Source: an uncultured Chloroflexota bacterium (GTDB lineage Bacteria > Chloroflexota > Anaerolineae > Anaerolineales > Villigracilaceae). From it: a stretch of 24,634 bases of DNA. Below are positions 9,074-16,234 of this stretch, in pieces. The stretch covers positions 1-24,634 of the forward strand of contig CAILWD010000158.1 of assembly GCA_903837815.1 (NCBI GenBank), written 5' to 3'. Within the stretch, counting starts at the first letter, position 1; every line of letters begins with the position of its first letter. Under the pieces are notes generated by a model that saw nothing but the letters and a program-made list of their open reading frames with translations, was not told the origin of the DNA and did not search any database. The translations under genes and the position numbers were made by a program.

Positions 9074-10140
9074 GCGCCTGTTTCATCAGCCCGTGGAACG
9101 ATTTTTTCCGTTGGCCTTTCCTCAAATTTCGCGCCCGGCAATCCTGTTTCGGGGCGATAGGGAAAACGGAAAATGGAAAAAATTTCGTCGGTATCGGCAA
9201 GATCATCCATACGGCTGGAACTTTCGACCAGTTCCAACAGGCGAATGCTTTTACCCCACCAATGAGATTCTTCGGTGGTCGAGTACCGCGCCTGATAGCT
9301 GGGCAGGGCGAGGTCACTGGAGTCGCGCGTCAATGACGGCCCAATGGCGTGAATCAGGTTTTCCAAACCGGAAGCGGTGACGACATGCACCTGGGCAAGG
9401 AAGAATTTTTTCCAAATCGACAGTCGCCGACTTAGGCAGGCTTCGAGCCACGTCGCTCGCTCAGAGCCCGCCCCCTCCTTATGAACAGAAACCTCCTTCC
9501 GCACGTCCTCCCAAATGCTCTTTTCCTCCGGATACATGATGACCGGCTTAACCAGGATGTTGAACAATGCGGGCTGGGGCATGGCAGAAAGCGCGCGCCA
9601 GATCTGCTCATTGGAGCGGGGAGCAGAACGCCACAACCCGGTCAACCAGGAGATACGGCTTCCCTTGGGAAGGGGGACAATTCCTCGTTGAATTTGCGCC
9701 ATCCTCACCTTGCCATCGAGCAGTTCTTCCCCTGCGAGAGAATCATGATTCTCCTGTTTGGCGGGAACCAGGATGAAGTCATGAGGAAAAGTGGAGGATA
9801 CCTGGCGGGCGAAATGATGAGCGTTTTCCAGAGCCTGTTCTCTGCCCTCTGCACAAGATTTGCCAAGCAGAACCATCCTCACCCCGGTATCGGGTGAATA
9901 CACGCCGCGCAAGACAAGCGTATTATTCTGAGCCACGCCCATCATGAACTCAACTTCATTTATTGACTGAGACTCGATGAAGAGCTTGTAACGATCGAGC
10001 GCCTCATCCAACAGCGCCCCGGCGTTGAAACCCCATTTCATTTTCATCCACTCTTCGGGCGGGCGGTGAAAAACCTGAAACGCAAACAGCACATGCCAGC
10101 CCATTTCGTCCTGAACTGGCTTGAAAAAAGGCGCGTTCAT
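9070..10140 (-). CDS. Uncharacterised protein, weakly like the N-terminal region of VirB4/HerA-type proteins
   Basis: 356 residues that I do not confidently recognise. Residues about 60-125 (FMMGVAQNNTLVLRGVYSPD, then a helix with many acidic and His residues) and the end (DEIFSIFRFPYRPETGLPG) recall the non-catalytic N-terminal region that precedes the ATPase core in VirB4/HerA-like proteins. No Walker A or B motif is present, so it is not itself an ATPase. There is no signal peptide or membrane segment. It overlaps both neighbours by 4 bases (ATGA junctions), which points to translational coupling with the SPFH protein before it and the S1-linked kinase after it; a shared complex is a reasonable guess. 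A short Ser/Lys-rich turn at about 205-225 contains acidic and basic clusters with no known motif. Function unknown. Confidence 0.6.
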   Translation of the reverse strand: MNAPFFKPVQDEMGWHVLFAFQVFHRPPEEWMKMKWGFNAGALLDEALDRYKLFIESQSINEVEFMMGVAQNNTLVLRGVYSPDTGVRMVLLGKSCAEGREQALENAHHFARQVSSTFPHDFILVPAKQENHDSLAGEELLDGKVRMAQIQRGIVPLPKGSRISWLTGLWRSAPRSNEQIWRALSAMPQPALFNILVKPVIMYPEEKSIWEDVRKEVSVHKEGAGSERATWLEACLSRRLSIWKKFFLAQVHVVTASGLENLIHAIGPSLTRDSSDLALPSYQARYSTTEESHWWGKSIRLLELVESSSRMDDLADTDEIFSIFRFPYRPETGLPGAKFEERPTEKIVPRADETGA

Positions 10141-11303
10141 TTCTTTGACTTCAACAGATCAAGCAGGGTTTGGGTTAATTTCTCCACTTTATCGGCGGAT
10201 TCGGAAGCGGCTTGCGGCTTTGTTGGGCGGTTATTGTTTGCCGCATTTTCTTTGCCAGCAGCCGAACCCGACTTTGTGCCGACAACAATTTCTTCTTTAA
10301 GGGCGGCAACCAGATCCGTCATGGTCGAGATCACGGTTGGATTGGTAGGATATCCGCTCGAAAAGCTGCTGGAAATGGCATCGATCGCCTTAAGGAACTC
10401 TTCTTCCCTTCTCTGCATTCGCTTTGCTTTGTCGTCCAATTCGATTTTACGCAGATTCACGTCATGCAAGATGTCCTGCATTTCCTTCTCGTGATGCGCT
10501 TCGATCTTCTCTTTTTCGGCTTTATGTTCGGCTTCCAATTTTTCGTTGTCAGCCTTGTGCCTGGCTTTGAGTTTGGCAAGTTCTTGTTGAAGCTCCTCCA
10601 ACTTCTTTCCGTTTTCAATCAGCCGTTCATCCATTCCCACCCGGCGCCGCATGTCGACAAACTCTTTGTCGCCCATAAATTCCTTGAGCTCAACTCCCAG
10701 AATTTTGAGCGCCTTTGCCAGCGGTTCCCTGCGGCTGTGACGCTCGGTAAAAAAAGACAACAACCTGCTGTCGCTGTCCTGCTCAATTGCAGAGTCGGCA
10801 ATTTCGGTGTGCTTGTGTGTGCGGATGTATTGGGCTACATCTGTTTCGATGTGCTCCATCATCGTGTCCACTGGATTGGTGATGGCAAGCGCGACCACCG
10901 GATCATCCACCTGATATCGCACAATGATCTTCAAGGCGAGTTTTTCGCCATCGGTTGTGATCTCAGAGACCGGCGACGAGACTGCGGAGCGTTCCTGCTT
11001 GTCGACGTAGAAAACACGATACAACCCGGCTGGGGCTTCGTGCAGCCCGCCTGGCATATTTTCAAGCCTCCCGTTAGGGTGACTCACCACACCGTAGGCA
11101 TTGTGCGGCAGACTGTGATAGAACCAACTGATTGCCAGCCACCATTCATAGCGCTTCATCCCAACCTTTAGTTCATCCCCTTCAACAGATATCTCCCTGT
11201 CGGTAAAAATGACGGTTGGCGCGCCTTCAGCTCGCCCCCTTTCCGCAATGCTGGTGAGAATGACTTCACGCAAAAACTTTCGACACATATTCCCTCCGAC
11301 CAT
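10137..11303 (-). CDS. SPFH/band-7-like protein with long coiled coil
   Basis: 388 residues. Residues about 95-215 have the strand-helix pattern of an SPFH (stomatin/prohibitin) domain: GLYRVFYVDKQERS, KLALKIIVRYQVDDPV and a helix DTMMEHIETDVAQYI. Residues about 225-310 are a charged heptad-rich coiled coil full of Lys, Glu and His, followed by a low-complexity Asn/Ser/Ala region and a short C-terminal helix (VEKLTQTLLDLLKSKK). Unlike membrane SPFH proteins it has no N-terminal hydrophobic anchor, so a cytosolic oligomeric scaffold is likely. It heads the operon and overlaps the next gene by 4 bases. A GATAAT box 7 bases before the ATG suggests a leaderless start; an alternative start is Met6 (11288), preceded by GGAGGG. 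The scaffold role is inference from family behaviour. Confidence 0.72.
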   Translation of the reverse strand: MVGGNMCRKFLREVILTSIAERGRAEGAPTVIFTDREISVEGDELKVGMKRYEWWLAISWFYHSLPHNAYGVVSHPNGRLENMPGGLHEAPAGLYRVFYVDKQERSAVSSPVSEITTDGEKLALKIIVRYQVDDPVVALAITNPVDTMMEHIETDVAQYIRTHKHTEIADSAIEQDSDSRLLSFFTERHSRREPLAKALKILGVELKEFMGDKEFVDMRRRVGMDERLIENGKKLEELQQELAKLKARHKADNEKLEAEHKAEKEKIEAHHEKEMQDILHDVNLRKIELDDKAKRMQRREEEFLKAIDAISSSFSSGYPTNPTVISTMTDLVAALKEEIVVGTKSGSAAGKENAANNNRPTKPQAASESADKVEKLTQTLLDLLKSKK

Positions 11304-11310
11304 GAATCAG

Positions 11311-11316
11311 ATTATC
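11311..11316 (-). promoter_or_regulatory. Likely -10 box of the signalling operon
   Basis: GATAAT on the minus strand lies 7 bases before the ATG at 11303, the same geometry as other starts in this window, so transcription probably begins at or next to the start codon. No good -35 is visible. A weaker alternative is TTGCAC (11399-11404), 17 bases, TAAACT (11376-11381), which would give a leader of about 70 bases. Confidence 0.4.
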
Positions 11317-11432
11317 GTCTTTGGATGTCTTTCCCGTCGTCCAAGTGGCTTTAAAAACGTCAATTGTGTATATGAAGTTTACAACCTATTTGGAACTTGT
11401 GCAAGACTGATTTCCCCAAGCCGACCCCGTCA

Positions 11433-12002
11433 TCAGGCGCGGAAACGCTCCGGGGAAATGATCCAGGAAGAATCCACCCGTGTTTTCCGGTATTTTCGCG
11501 CCTTGTCTATGAACCATGAGAGTTTGGCTGAATCCTTCCCCCTCGTACAGCCGTCGATGATGATGAAGGTCAGGAACAGTTCCCAGTCTTTGATCGTGTC
11601 CAGCAGGTTTTGAAAACGCTGCCCGTCATAATTCCCGTGCTTTGCATATCCCCGCCACAACTTGTAGTTTTCATCATGAAATTGGATCATGTTGAGCAGG
11701 TCGGTATCGTCGATGAATTCGCCCGCGAACTGTTTCGCCAGATAGGCATGGTTTCGAGGATGGGTCGGCGGGACTCCCCTGATGGCTTCTGCCTTGAACA
11801 GGTCGTGGACGTGGATCATGAATTTTAATTTCCAGTAATCGTCCTCTGAAATCCCCCTCTCCTTCAGGGTTTCAAGGTTGGCTTCCAGGTCCGCAATGTG
11901 AAATTTGATCTTCCCTTCCGGGTGACCATCATCCACGAACTCGAATTCGATGTTCTTCAGGTAACGGGGGTCCGACTTTACCCTTTCCAGGATTTCCTTC
12001 AT
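11433..12002 (-). CDS. HD-domain metal-dependent phosphohydrolase-like protein
   Basis: 189 residues. The pattern fits the HD superfamily: His64 and the His66-Asp67 pair in MIHVHDLFKAEA, His85 in PRNHAYLAKQF, His109-Asp110 in IQFHDENYKLW and a distal Asp150 in FIIIDGCTRGKD. HD enzymes hydrolyse phosphoester bonds, often of nucleotides or cyclic (di)nucleotides; the substrate here is not predictable. No membrane segment. The gene ends 129 bases before the SPFH start and has its own apparent promoter, so it is adjacent to but not necessarily part of the signalling operon. The TATAAT box 7 bases before the ATG suggests a leaderless mRNA. If it acts with the operon, it could remove a nucleotide signal or a phosphate made by the phosphotransferase-like kinase, but this is speculation from proximity. 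Confidence 0.7.
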   Translation of the reverse strand: MKEILERVKSDPRYLKNIEFEFVDDGHPEGKIKFHIADLEANLETLKERGISEDDYWKLKFMIHVHDLFKAEAIRGVPPTHPRNHAYLAKQFAGEFIDDTDLLNMIQFHDENYKLWRGYAKHGNYDGQRFQNLLDTIKDWELFLTFIIIDGCTRGKDSAKLSWFIDKARKYRKTRVDSSWIISPERFRA

Positions 12003-12009
12003 AAGTTTG

Positions 12010-12015
12010 ATTATA
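12010..12015 (-). promoter_or_regulatory. -10 box of the HD-domain gene
   Basis: A perfect TATAAT on the minus strand ends 7 bases before the ATG at 12002. With a usual start distance the mRNA would begin at the start codon; no Shine-Dalgarno is present. No -35 element is recognisable. Confidence 0.6.
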
Positions 12016-12079
12016 AGACAGTTGCCGCGACGTTTGATTTCACTAACATATCATTCTTCTGGCAGAGGTGGAAGAAGGT

Positions 12080-13135
12080 TTAGAAGATGGACGATTCACC
12101 TTTGTGCAGAGAACGAAACGCCCACGCGCCAACCCCAAACGGAACCCAAAAGGTAACAGTGCGATAAGCCAGAGTGATCACCACTGCCTGACTCCAATTC
12201 ACATTGAGAGAAGTGAGCGCAATGGGCATGAGCCCTTCGACAATGCCAATGCCCGACGGTGTGGGCGACACGATCAGAAAGAGATAGGCAAGCGAAAACC
12301 CTGCAATGATGGTTCCTGCCGAAAAAGGGACTTCAAAGGACAGGAAGGAAAAAATCAAAACGACCATCAGCAGGATTTTATCCAGAATCCCCCACAGGAT
12401 CGGACGGAGCAGGCTGATCGGTTTTTCGGTCAACCCGGCAAACCCTTCGGCGACTTCGTGCGCAAACTCGTGGGCGCGGGCTTCGCTCACGAAGTCAGTT
12501 TTTCTGCGCAGAAATCTCGCCGCACGGTTGATGACCCGCGCCGCCTTTGCCAGCAGGTTGCCGAGTTTTTCCTCGGAACGATAACCGAGATACAAAACAA
12601 AGGCATAGGAAACGGCAATGGCAAGCAGGATGAGTGAAGCTGTGATCTCGCTTGCATCGAGGTCGTTGCGGCGCACCAGCACAATCAACCCCAGGAAGAG
12701 GATGACCAGAAATGAAGCCTGGTCGAGCAGGAGAAAGAGCGCGGCGGCAACTGTCACCTTGCCGGTGGGATGTCCGCGACGATGGGCTTCGGTGGCGAAA
12801 AGGGCGACCCCACCCACGCCCCCTGAAGGAGCCACCACATTAATAAAATTTGCCGCCGCCGCAATCTTGCTCAGGGTCAACACAGACTCCTGAATCCCCA
12901 GCAGGCGAAACACAGATTGATACATGCGCCCCGAGGCGATAAACCATATCATCTGCACAAGAATGGCAAGCAGGAAAAAGGTCAGGTGCGCCTTTTGCAG
13001 GGTCAGGGCGATGGTCTCGAATTCGCTGAAACTAAGAGCGACCACGGCAATGCCGAGAAAAAGAACAACAACCACAAGGAGTTTTTTCATTGTCGGGAAG
13101 GATCCAAACCGGCCATTTACCTGAAGCGTCGTCAT
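12080..13135 (-). CDS. UPF0104/lysylphosphatidylglycerol-synthase-type membrane protein (flippase-like domain)
   Basis: 351 residues with about seven to eight hydrophobic helices, spread from residue 17 (KKLLVVVVLFLGIAVVAL) to near 335. Family features include NFINVVAPSGGVGGVALF after the third helix and SPTPSGIGIVEG near residue 300; such motifs mark the membrane domain that in MprF-type proteins moves lipids across the membrane. No catalytic synthase domain is attached, so a stand-alone lipid-handling or unknown transport role is likely. The start is uncertain: ATG at 13135 gives 15 extra polar residues, while ATG at 13090 (Met16, MKKLL) begins directly at the first helix and is at least as plausible. 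Neither has a clear ribosome-binding site. A terminator separates it from the upstream peptidase gene. Confidence 0.85.
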   Translation of the reverse strand: MTTLQVNGRFGSFPTMKKLLVVVVLFLGIAVVALSFSEFETIALTLQKAHLTFFLLAILVQMIWFIASGRMYQSVFRLLGIQESVLTLSKIAAAANFINVVAPSGGVGGVALFATEAHRRGHPTGKVTVAAALFLLLDQASFLVILFLGLIVLVRRNDLDASEITASLILLAIAVSYAFVLYLGYRSEEKLGNLLAKAARVINRAARFLRRKTDFVSEARAHEFAHEVAEGFAGLTEKPISLLRPILWGILDKILLMVVLIFSFLSFEVPFSAGTIIAGFSLAYLFLIVSPTPSGIGIVEGLMPIALTSLNVNWSQAVVITLAYRTVTFWVPFGVGAWAFRSLHKGESSIF

Positions 13136-13163
13136 GAGAGCGCAATTCGACTGCGCCGGGCGT

Positions 13164-13195
13164 AAAAAAGAGCAGACTTGCCGCCTGCTCTTTTC
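13164..13195. terminator. Bidirectional hairpin terminator after the YugP-like gene
   Basis: AAAAGAGCAG (13167-13176) pairs perfectly with CTGCTCTTTT (13186-13195). On the minus strand the stem runs into TTTTTT, giving a strong terminator 9 bases after the metallopeptidase stop. Confidence 0.85.
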
Positions 13196-13203
13196 CTTTG
13201 GTT

Positions 13204-13893
13204 CTAGTCGCGGCTTCTGCCGCCGACGAGGGAGACGTAGTATAGCAATTGCATGATGGCAGTCACCAGCGCCGCCACATAGGTCAACGCGGCGGCATTA
13301 AGCACGGCGTTGACTCCGCGCTCTTCTTCTTCGGTCTGGATGATGCCTGTTTGCACAAGCAGCCGTTTGGCGCGGGCAGAGGCGTCAAACTCGACGGGCA
13401 GAGTGGCAAGAGCGAAGACCGCTCCGCCTGCAAAGACCAGCACGCCAAGCCAGGCAAGTTGGGTAAAGTTGAGAAACAAGCCGATCATGATCAAAATCCA
13501 GCCGAGGTTTGAGCCGATGTTGACCATCGGCACCAGCGCGGCGCGGAACCGCAGAGGGAAGTAATCCTCCGCATCCTGCATGGCGTGACCCATTTCATGC
13601 GCGGCAATTGCCACCGATGCGACAGACGCCACGTTGGCGACTCCGTTCGAGAGGTAGAGGGTTTTGTTGCGCGGGTCGTAGTGGTCGGTGAGGTTGCCCG
13701 CCGTGCCTTGAATCTGCACGCCGTACATGCCGCCCGTGGACATAAGCCGCTGTGCGGCTTGCGCACCCGTCAGCCTGCTGGATGCCTGCACGCGGCTCCA
13801 CTTGTTATAGGATGATTTGACATACCACGATGTCAGCGCCATCAAAATGAAGGCGGGAATCATATAGATAAGATAGTCGATGCTAAAGAACAT
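13204..13893 (-). CDS. Membrane zinc metallopeptidase, YugP family
   Basis: 229 residues. The zinc-binding motif HEMGHAMQ is at about residues 99-106, followed by the conserved pattern LRFRAALVPMVNIGSNLGW and a distal FDASARAK block characteristic of the YugP/neutral zinc metallopeptidase-2 family. There is an N-terminal membrane helix (about 5-22), two central helices (about 125-165) and one near the C-terminus (about 200-220), so it is an integral membrane enzyme. The substrate is not known for the family in general. GGAGGT lies 4 bases before the ATG, and the gene starts 20 bases after the S41 protease stop, so the two proteases are probably co-transcribed and may share a role in envelope protein turnover (inference). 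Confidence 0.92.
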   Translation of the reverse strand: MFFSIDYLIYMIPAFILMALTSWYVKSSYNKWSRVQASSRLTGAQAAQRLMSTGGMYGVQIQGTAGNLTDHYDPRNKTLYLSNGVANVASVASVAIAAHEMGHAMQDAEDYFPLRFRAALVPMVNIGSNLGWILIMIGLFLNFTQLAWLGVLVFAGGAVFALATLPVEFDASARAKRLLVQTGIIQTEEEERGVNAVLNAAALTYVAALVTAIMQLLYYVSLVGGRSRD

Positions 13894-13913
13894 TTTTACC
13901 TCCGGGTCTGGGG

Positions 13914-15173
13914 TTACTCTTCGATCATTTCCAAAAGGACTTCCGTCGCCTTGTCCAACTGCGGGTCGCGATTAGCGAGGAAATCCTCTTCGGTACGTTC
14001 CACCACCACATCGGGAGTCAACCCAATTTCGTGGATGGTGTTTTCTTTGGGCGTGAGCCACTTGGCAATGGTGATTCGCACCGCGCCGTTGTCGCCGCTG
14101 AGGGGAATCCAGTTTTGGACGGAGCCTTTGCCGAAGGAGGTGACCCCGACCAGTTTGGCGCGTCCGCTGTCTTGCAAGGCGCCTGCCACAATCTCCGAGG
14201 CGGAGGCGGAGCCTTCGTTAATCAGCACGACCATTGGAATATTCGTGTCAGTCGCCAAGCCGCCCGCTTCGACTTCGTAGGTGGTTCGTCTTCCATCGCC
14301 GTATTGTTCGTACAGCACAACGCCGTCAGAAATGAATTGCGAAGTCACTTCCACTGCGGTTTGCAGGTAGCCGCCGCCGTTGTAGCGCAAGTCGAGGATG
14401 ATGCCCTTCGGGTTTTGCGACATCAACTCCTTCAATGTTTCCAGCAATTCGGGGGTGGTCTTGTCTCCAAAAGTGGTGATTTGGATGTAGGCGATGCCGT
14501 CTTCGAGCATCTCTCCGGTGGAGGATTTAATGGTGATCTTTTCGCGGGTCACGTCGAATTCCAGCAATTCTTCTTCGCCTTCGCGCAGGACGGTCAGGTG
14601 AACCACCGTGTTGGCGGGACCCAGCACTTTGGTACGCGCCACTTCCGCGTTGATGCCGGTCATGTCTTCGCCGTCGATGGCGACCACCTGGTCACCGGGC
14701 ATAAGTCCGGCGCGTTCGGCGGGCGAGCCGGGAATGGGGCTGGTAATGGTCAGGTATTCGGTGGTCGTATCTACGTATGCGCCGATGCCTTCATACTCGC
14801 CTTCGAGGCCGGCATTGGCGGCGGCAAAATCCTTCGGGCTCATATAAGAGGAATGCTGGTCGCCGAGGGCTTCCATCATACCGCCGATTGCGCCGCGCAT
14901 CAGTTCAACATCGTTCACGGGCTGATCTACATAATTATCGTGGACAAGAGTCCAGGCCTCCCAGAACGGCGTGAAGAGACTCTGTAATTCCGAAGGGGTC
15001 GCGGATTGCTGTTGTGGGGTGACTGTGGGGGGCGCAAGTGTGATGGGCTGCGGCAGACCCGGAATATTTCCAGCCGGGATTAAGTGTCCGGTGATAAATC
15101 CGCCGGCAAAAGAGCCAAGCGCCACAACAACGATGGCAAGAAACACAAATATATATTTTAAAGTCTTATCCAA
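13914..15173 (-). CDS. C-terminal processing protease (S41, CtpA-like) with PDZ domain
   Basis: About 419 residues from a TTG start. An N-terminal signal anchor (YIFVFLAIVVVALGSFAGGF) begins right after the start and places the enzyme outside the membrane. A PDZ domain follows (YEGIGAYVD to GDQVVAIDGEDM), then the S41 core with the catalytic Ser in NEGSASASEIVAGAL and the Lys in TSFGKGSVQ, which form a Ser-Lys dyad in this family. I chose TTG at 15173 because GGAGGT (15178-15183) lies 4 bases before it and the helix starts immediately after; the longer reading to an ATG at 15341 adds about 56 polar, unlikely residues that overlap hairpins. It lies 20 bases upstream of the YugP-like gene. An extended -10 element is at 15204-15212. 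Confidence 0.9.
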   Translation of the reverse strand: MDKTLKYIFVFLAIVVVALGSFAGGFITGHLIPAGNIPGLPQPITLAPPTVTPQQQSATPSELQSLFTPFWEAWTLVHDNYVDQPVNDVELMRGAIGGMMEALGDQHSSYMSPKDFAAANAGLEGEYEGIGAYVDTTTEYLTITSPIPGSPAERAGLMPGDQVVAIDGEDMTGINAEVARTKVLGPANTVVHLTVLREGEEELLEFDVTREKITIKSSTGEMLEDGIAYIQITTFGDKTTPELLETLKELMSQNPKGIILDLRYNGGGYLQTAVEVTSQFISDGVVLYEQYGDGRRTTYEVEAGGLATDTNIPMVVLINEGSASASEIVAGALQDSGRAKLVGVTSFGKGSVQNWIPLSGDNGAVRITIAKWLTPKENTIHEIGLTPDVVVERTEEDFLANRDPQLDKATEVLLEMIEE

Positions 15174-15177
15174 AGCT

Positions 15178-15183
15178 ACCTCC
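15178..15183 (-). promoter_or_regulatory. Ribosome-binding site supporting a TTG start
   Basis: GGAGGT on the minus strand is 4 bases before TTG at 15173-15171. It decides the start of the S41 protease against the upstream in-frame ATG at 15341. Confidence 0.75.
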
Positions 15184-15203
15184 AAATTTCTGCTTTCGGG
15201 GAA

Positions 15204-15212
15204 AAGATACCA
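15204..15212 (-). promoter_or_regulatory. Candidate extended -10 promoter of the S41 protease
   Basis: TGGTATCTT on the minus strand matches the TGn-TATnnT form of an extended -10. It would start a leader of about 24 bases that includes the GGAGGT site. No convincing -35 is seen. Confidence 0.4.
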
Positions 15213-15271
15213 TTCAGGGATTAACGCTGGCTGAATTTTATATACGATTTGTGTAAGAATGGCTGTGGAGT

Positions 15272-15316
15272 CAAACGTCCCCCGACGTTTGGAGTTCAAA
15301 AATCTGGAGATTTTTG
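15272..15316. repeat. Two adjacent perfect hairpins between the small membrane protein and the S41 protease
   Basis: CAAACGTC (15272-15279) pairs with GACGTTTG (15284-15291) around a CCCC loop, and CAAAAATCT (15297-15305) with AGATTTTTG (15308-15316) around GG. The second may end the upstream minus-strand transcript, but its T-run is inside the stem, so termination is uncertain. They may be a palindromic repeat element. Confidence 0.6.
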
Positions 15317-15324
15317 GGTCCCGG

Positions 15325-15552
15325 TTATTCCTCTTTCCCACCCTTTTGCAACTCCTCCATCTTCTTGCGGAGTTCTTCCATTTCGTCGGTTTTCTTTTTT
15401 GTGGATGTGTTCATGGCATTGCCGAAGGTCTCCCAGAAGCCTTTTCCCTTTGACCGCGTTGCGCCGCGCACGATACCGTACATCACGAAGTTCGCGCCGA
15501 CAACGAGCAGGATGAAGAACAGAGCGCCGATCACTGCTTTTTCGTTTTCCAT
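15325..15552 (-). CDS. Small single-helix membrane protein, function unknown
   Basis: 75 residues. One membrane helix (about 6-27, VIGALFFILLVVGANFVMYGIV) is followed by a basic linker and a highly charged tail (KKKTDEMEELRKKMEELQK) predicted to be a coiled coil. I do not recognise a family. AGGAGAAAG before the ATG is a clear ribosome-binding site. It lies 23 bases after the HAD-hydrolase gene and is likely co-transcribed with it. Its topology suggests a cytoplasmic coiled-coil tail that binds a partner, which is inference. Confidence 0.72.
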   Translation of the reverse strand: MENEKAVIGALFFILLVVGANFVMYGIVRGATRSKGKGFWETFGNAMNTSTKKKTDEMEELRKKMEELQKGGKEE

Positions 15553-15575
15553 AAACTTTCTCCTGCCTGCCTGAC

Positions 15576-16214
15576 CTACGAAATCTTCTCCAGAATTCCA
15601 ACCAACTCATTCCAATCCGAAAGGCTGGCGTCTGCGTCGCCGTTGACCATCGTCCCGCCGTACAAAATGCTGGATAAGCCAACCTCTTTCGCGGCGCGGG
15701 TGGTGCGCGCCAGGTCGTCGATCATCACACAGCGCGAAGGGTCGGCCTCGCCAGCCGTCTTCATGGCAATACCAAACGACTCAGGCATCGGCTTGCAATA
15801 CGGGTCGATGGCGTTCACATCCACGATGGCAGAAAACAAATCACGCAGGTTGAGCGCCGCGAGGACTCTTTCAGCGTGGGGAACGTCTGCGTTGGTGAAG
15901 ATCAAATTGCGGGTCGGCAGCGAAGCGATGATCGAACGCAGAATCGGATTCGGGGTCAGGTAATCCGCGAGGGGCAGGTCATGCACGTAAGCCAGATATT
16001 CCTGCACATCCACATGATGATGCCGTTGCAGACCGTGCAGGGTGGTGCCATATTGCAGGTAATATTTTTCACGCAGCGCGGGAATTTCAGCGGGCGGAAT
16101 TCTCAGCCGCTCTTCCATATAATCGGTCATCCGCGCTTTGATCGCGCTCCACAGCCCAACATGCGAAGGGTACAAGGTGTCGTCGAGGTCGAAGAAAATA
16201 GTGGTAAATCTCAT
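15576..16214 (-). CDS. HAD-family hydrolase, pyrimidine 5'-nucleotidase-like
   Basis: 212 residues, full length for the family. Motif I FFDLDDTLYPS (Asp nucleophile and acid at residues 9 and 11), motif II IFTNAD at about 104-109, a motif III Lys in YCKPMPESF near 140, and motif IV MIDDLARTTRAAKEVG. A helical cap lies between motifs I and II. The sequence style matches pyrimidine 5'-nucleotidases (SDT1/YjjG-type), which dephosphorylate UMP/CMP or related phosphates; the exact substrate is uncertain. The ATG at 16214 lies 6 bases from a TATAAT box shared with mutL on the other strand, with no Shine-Dalgarno. The downstream small membrane protein is probably in the same transcript. Confidence 0.87.
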   Translation of the reverse strand: MRFTTIFFDLDDTLYPSHVGLWSAIKARMTDYMEERLRIPPAEIPALREKYYLQYGTTLHGLQRHHHVDVQEYLAYVHDLPLADYLTPNPILRSIIASLPTRNLIFTNADVPHAERVLAALNLRDLFSAIVDVNAIDPYCKPMPESFGIAMKTAGEADPSRCVMIDDLARTTRAAKEVGLSSILYGGTMVNGDADASLSDWNELVGILEKIS

Positions 16215-16220
16215 GAGCAG

Positions 16221-16228
16221 ATTATAAT
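16221..16228. promoter_or_regulatory. Palindromic -10 box shared by divergent HAD gene and mutL
   Basis: ATTATAAT is an 8-bp palindrome. Read on plus, TATAAT (16223-16228) ends 6 bases before the mutL ATG; read on minus, TATAAT (16226-16221) ends 6 bases before the HAD ATG. Both mRNAs would then be leaderless, and any -35 contacts would fall in the coding region of the opposite gene. Confidence 0.7.
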
Positions 16229-16234
16229 GCCCTC

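Noticed and set aside
9070..10140. A HerA/VirB4 conjugation-type ATPase
   Set aside because: No Walker A or B motif is present; only weak N-terminal-domain-like features are seen.
10212..11171. A 319-residue plus-strand reading frame
   Set aside because: It is antisense to the SPFH gene, has no recognisable domain, start signal or operon context, and arises from codon bias in the real gene.
14031..14987. A 318-residue plus-strand reading frame
   Set aside because: It lies antisense to the S41 protease, whose catalytic motifs are clear; composition is of the shadow type.
13914..15341. S41 protease starting at the ATG at 15341
   Set aside because: The extra 56 residues are polar, overlap hairpins and lack a ribosome-binding site, while TTG at 15173 has GGAGGT at a good distance.
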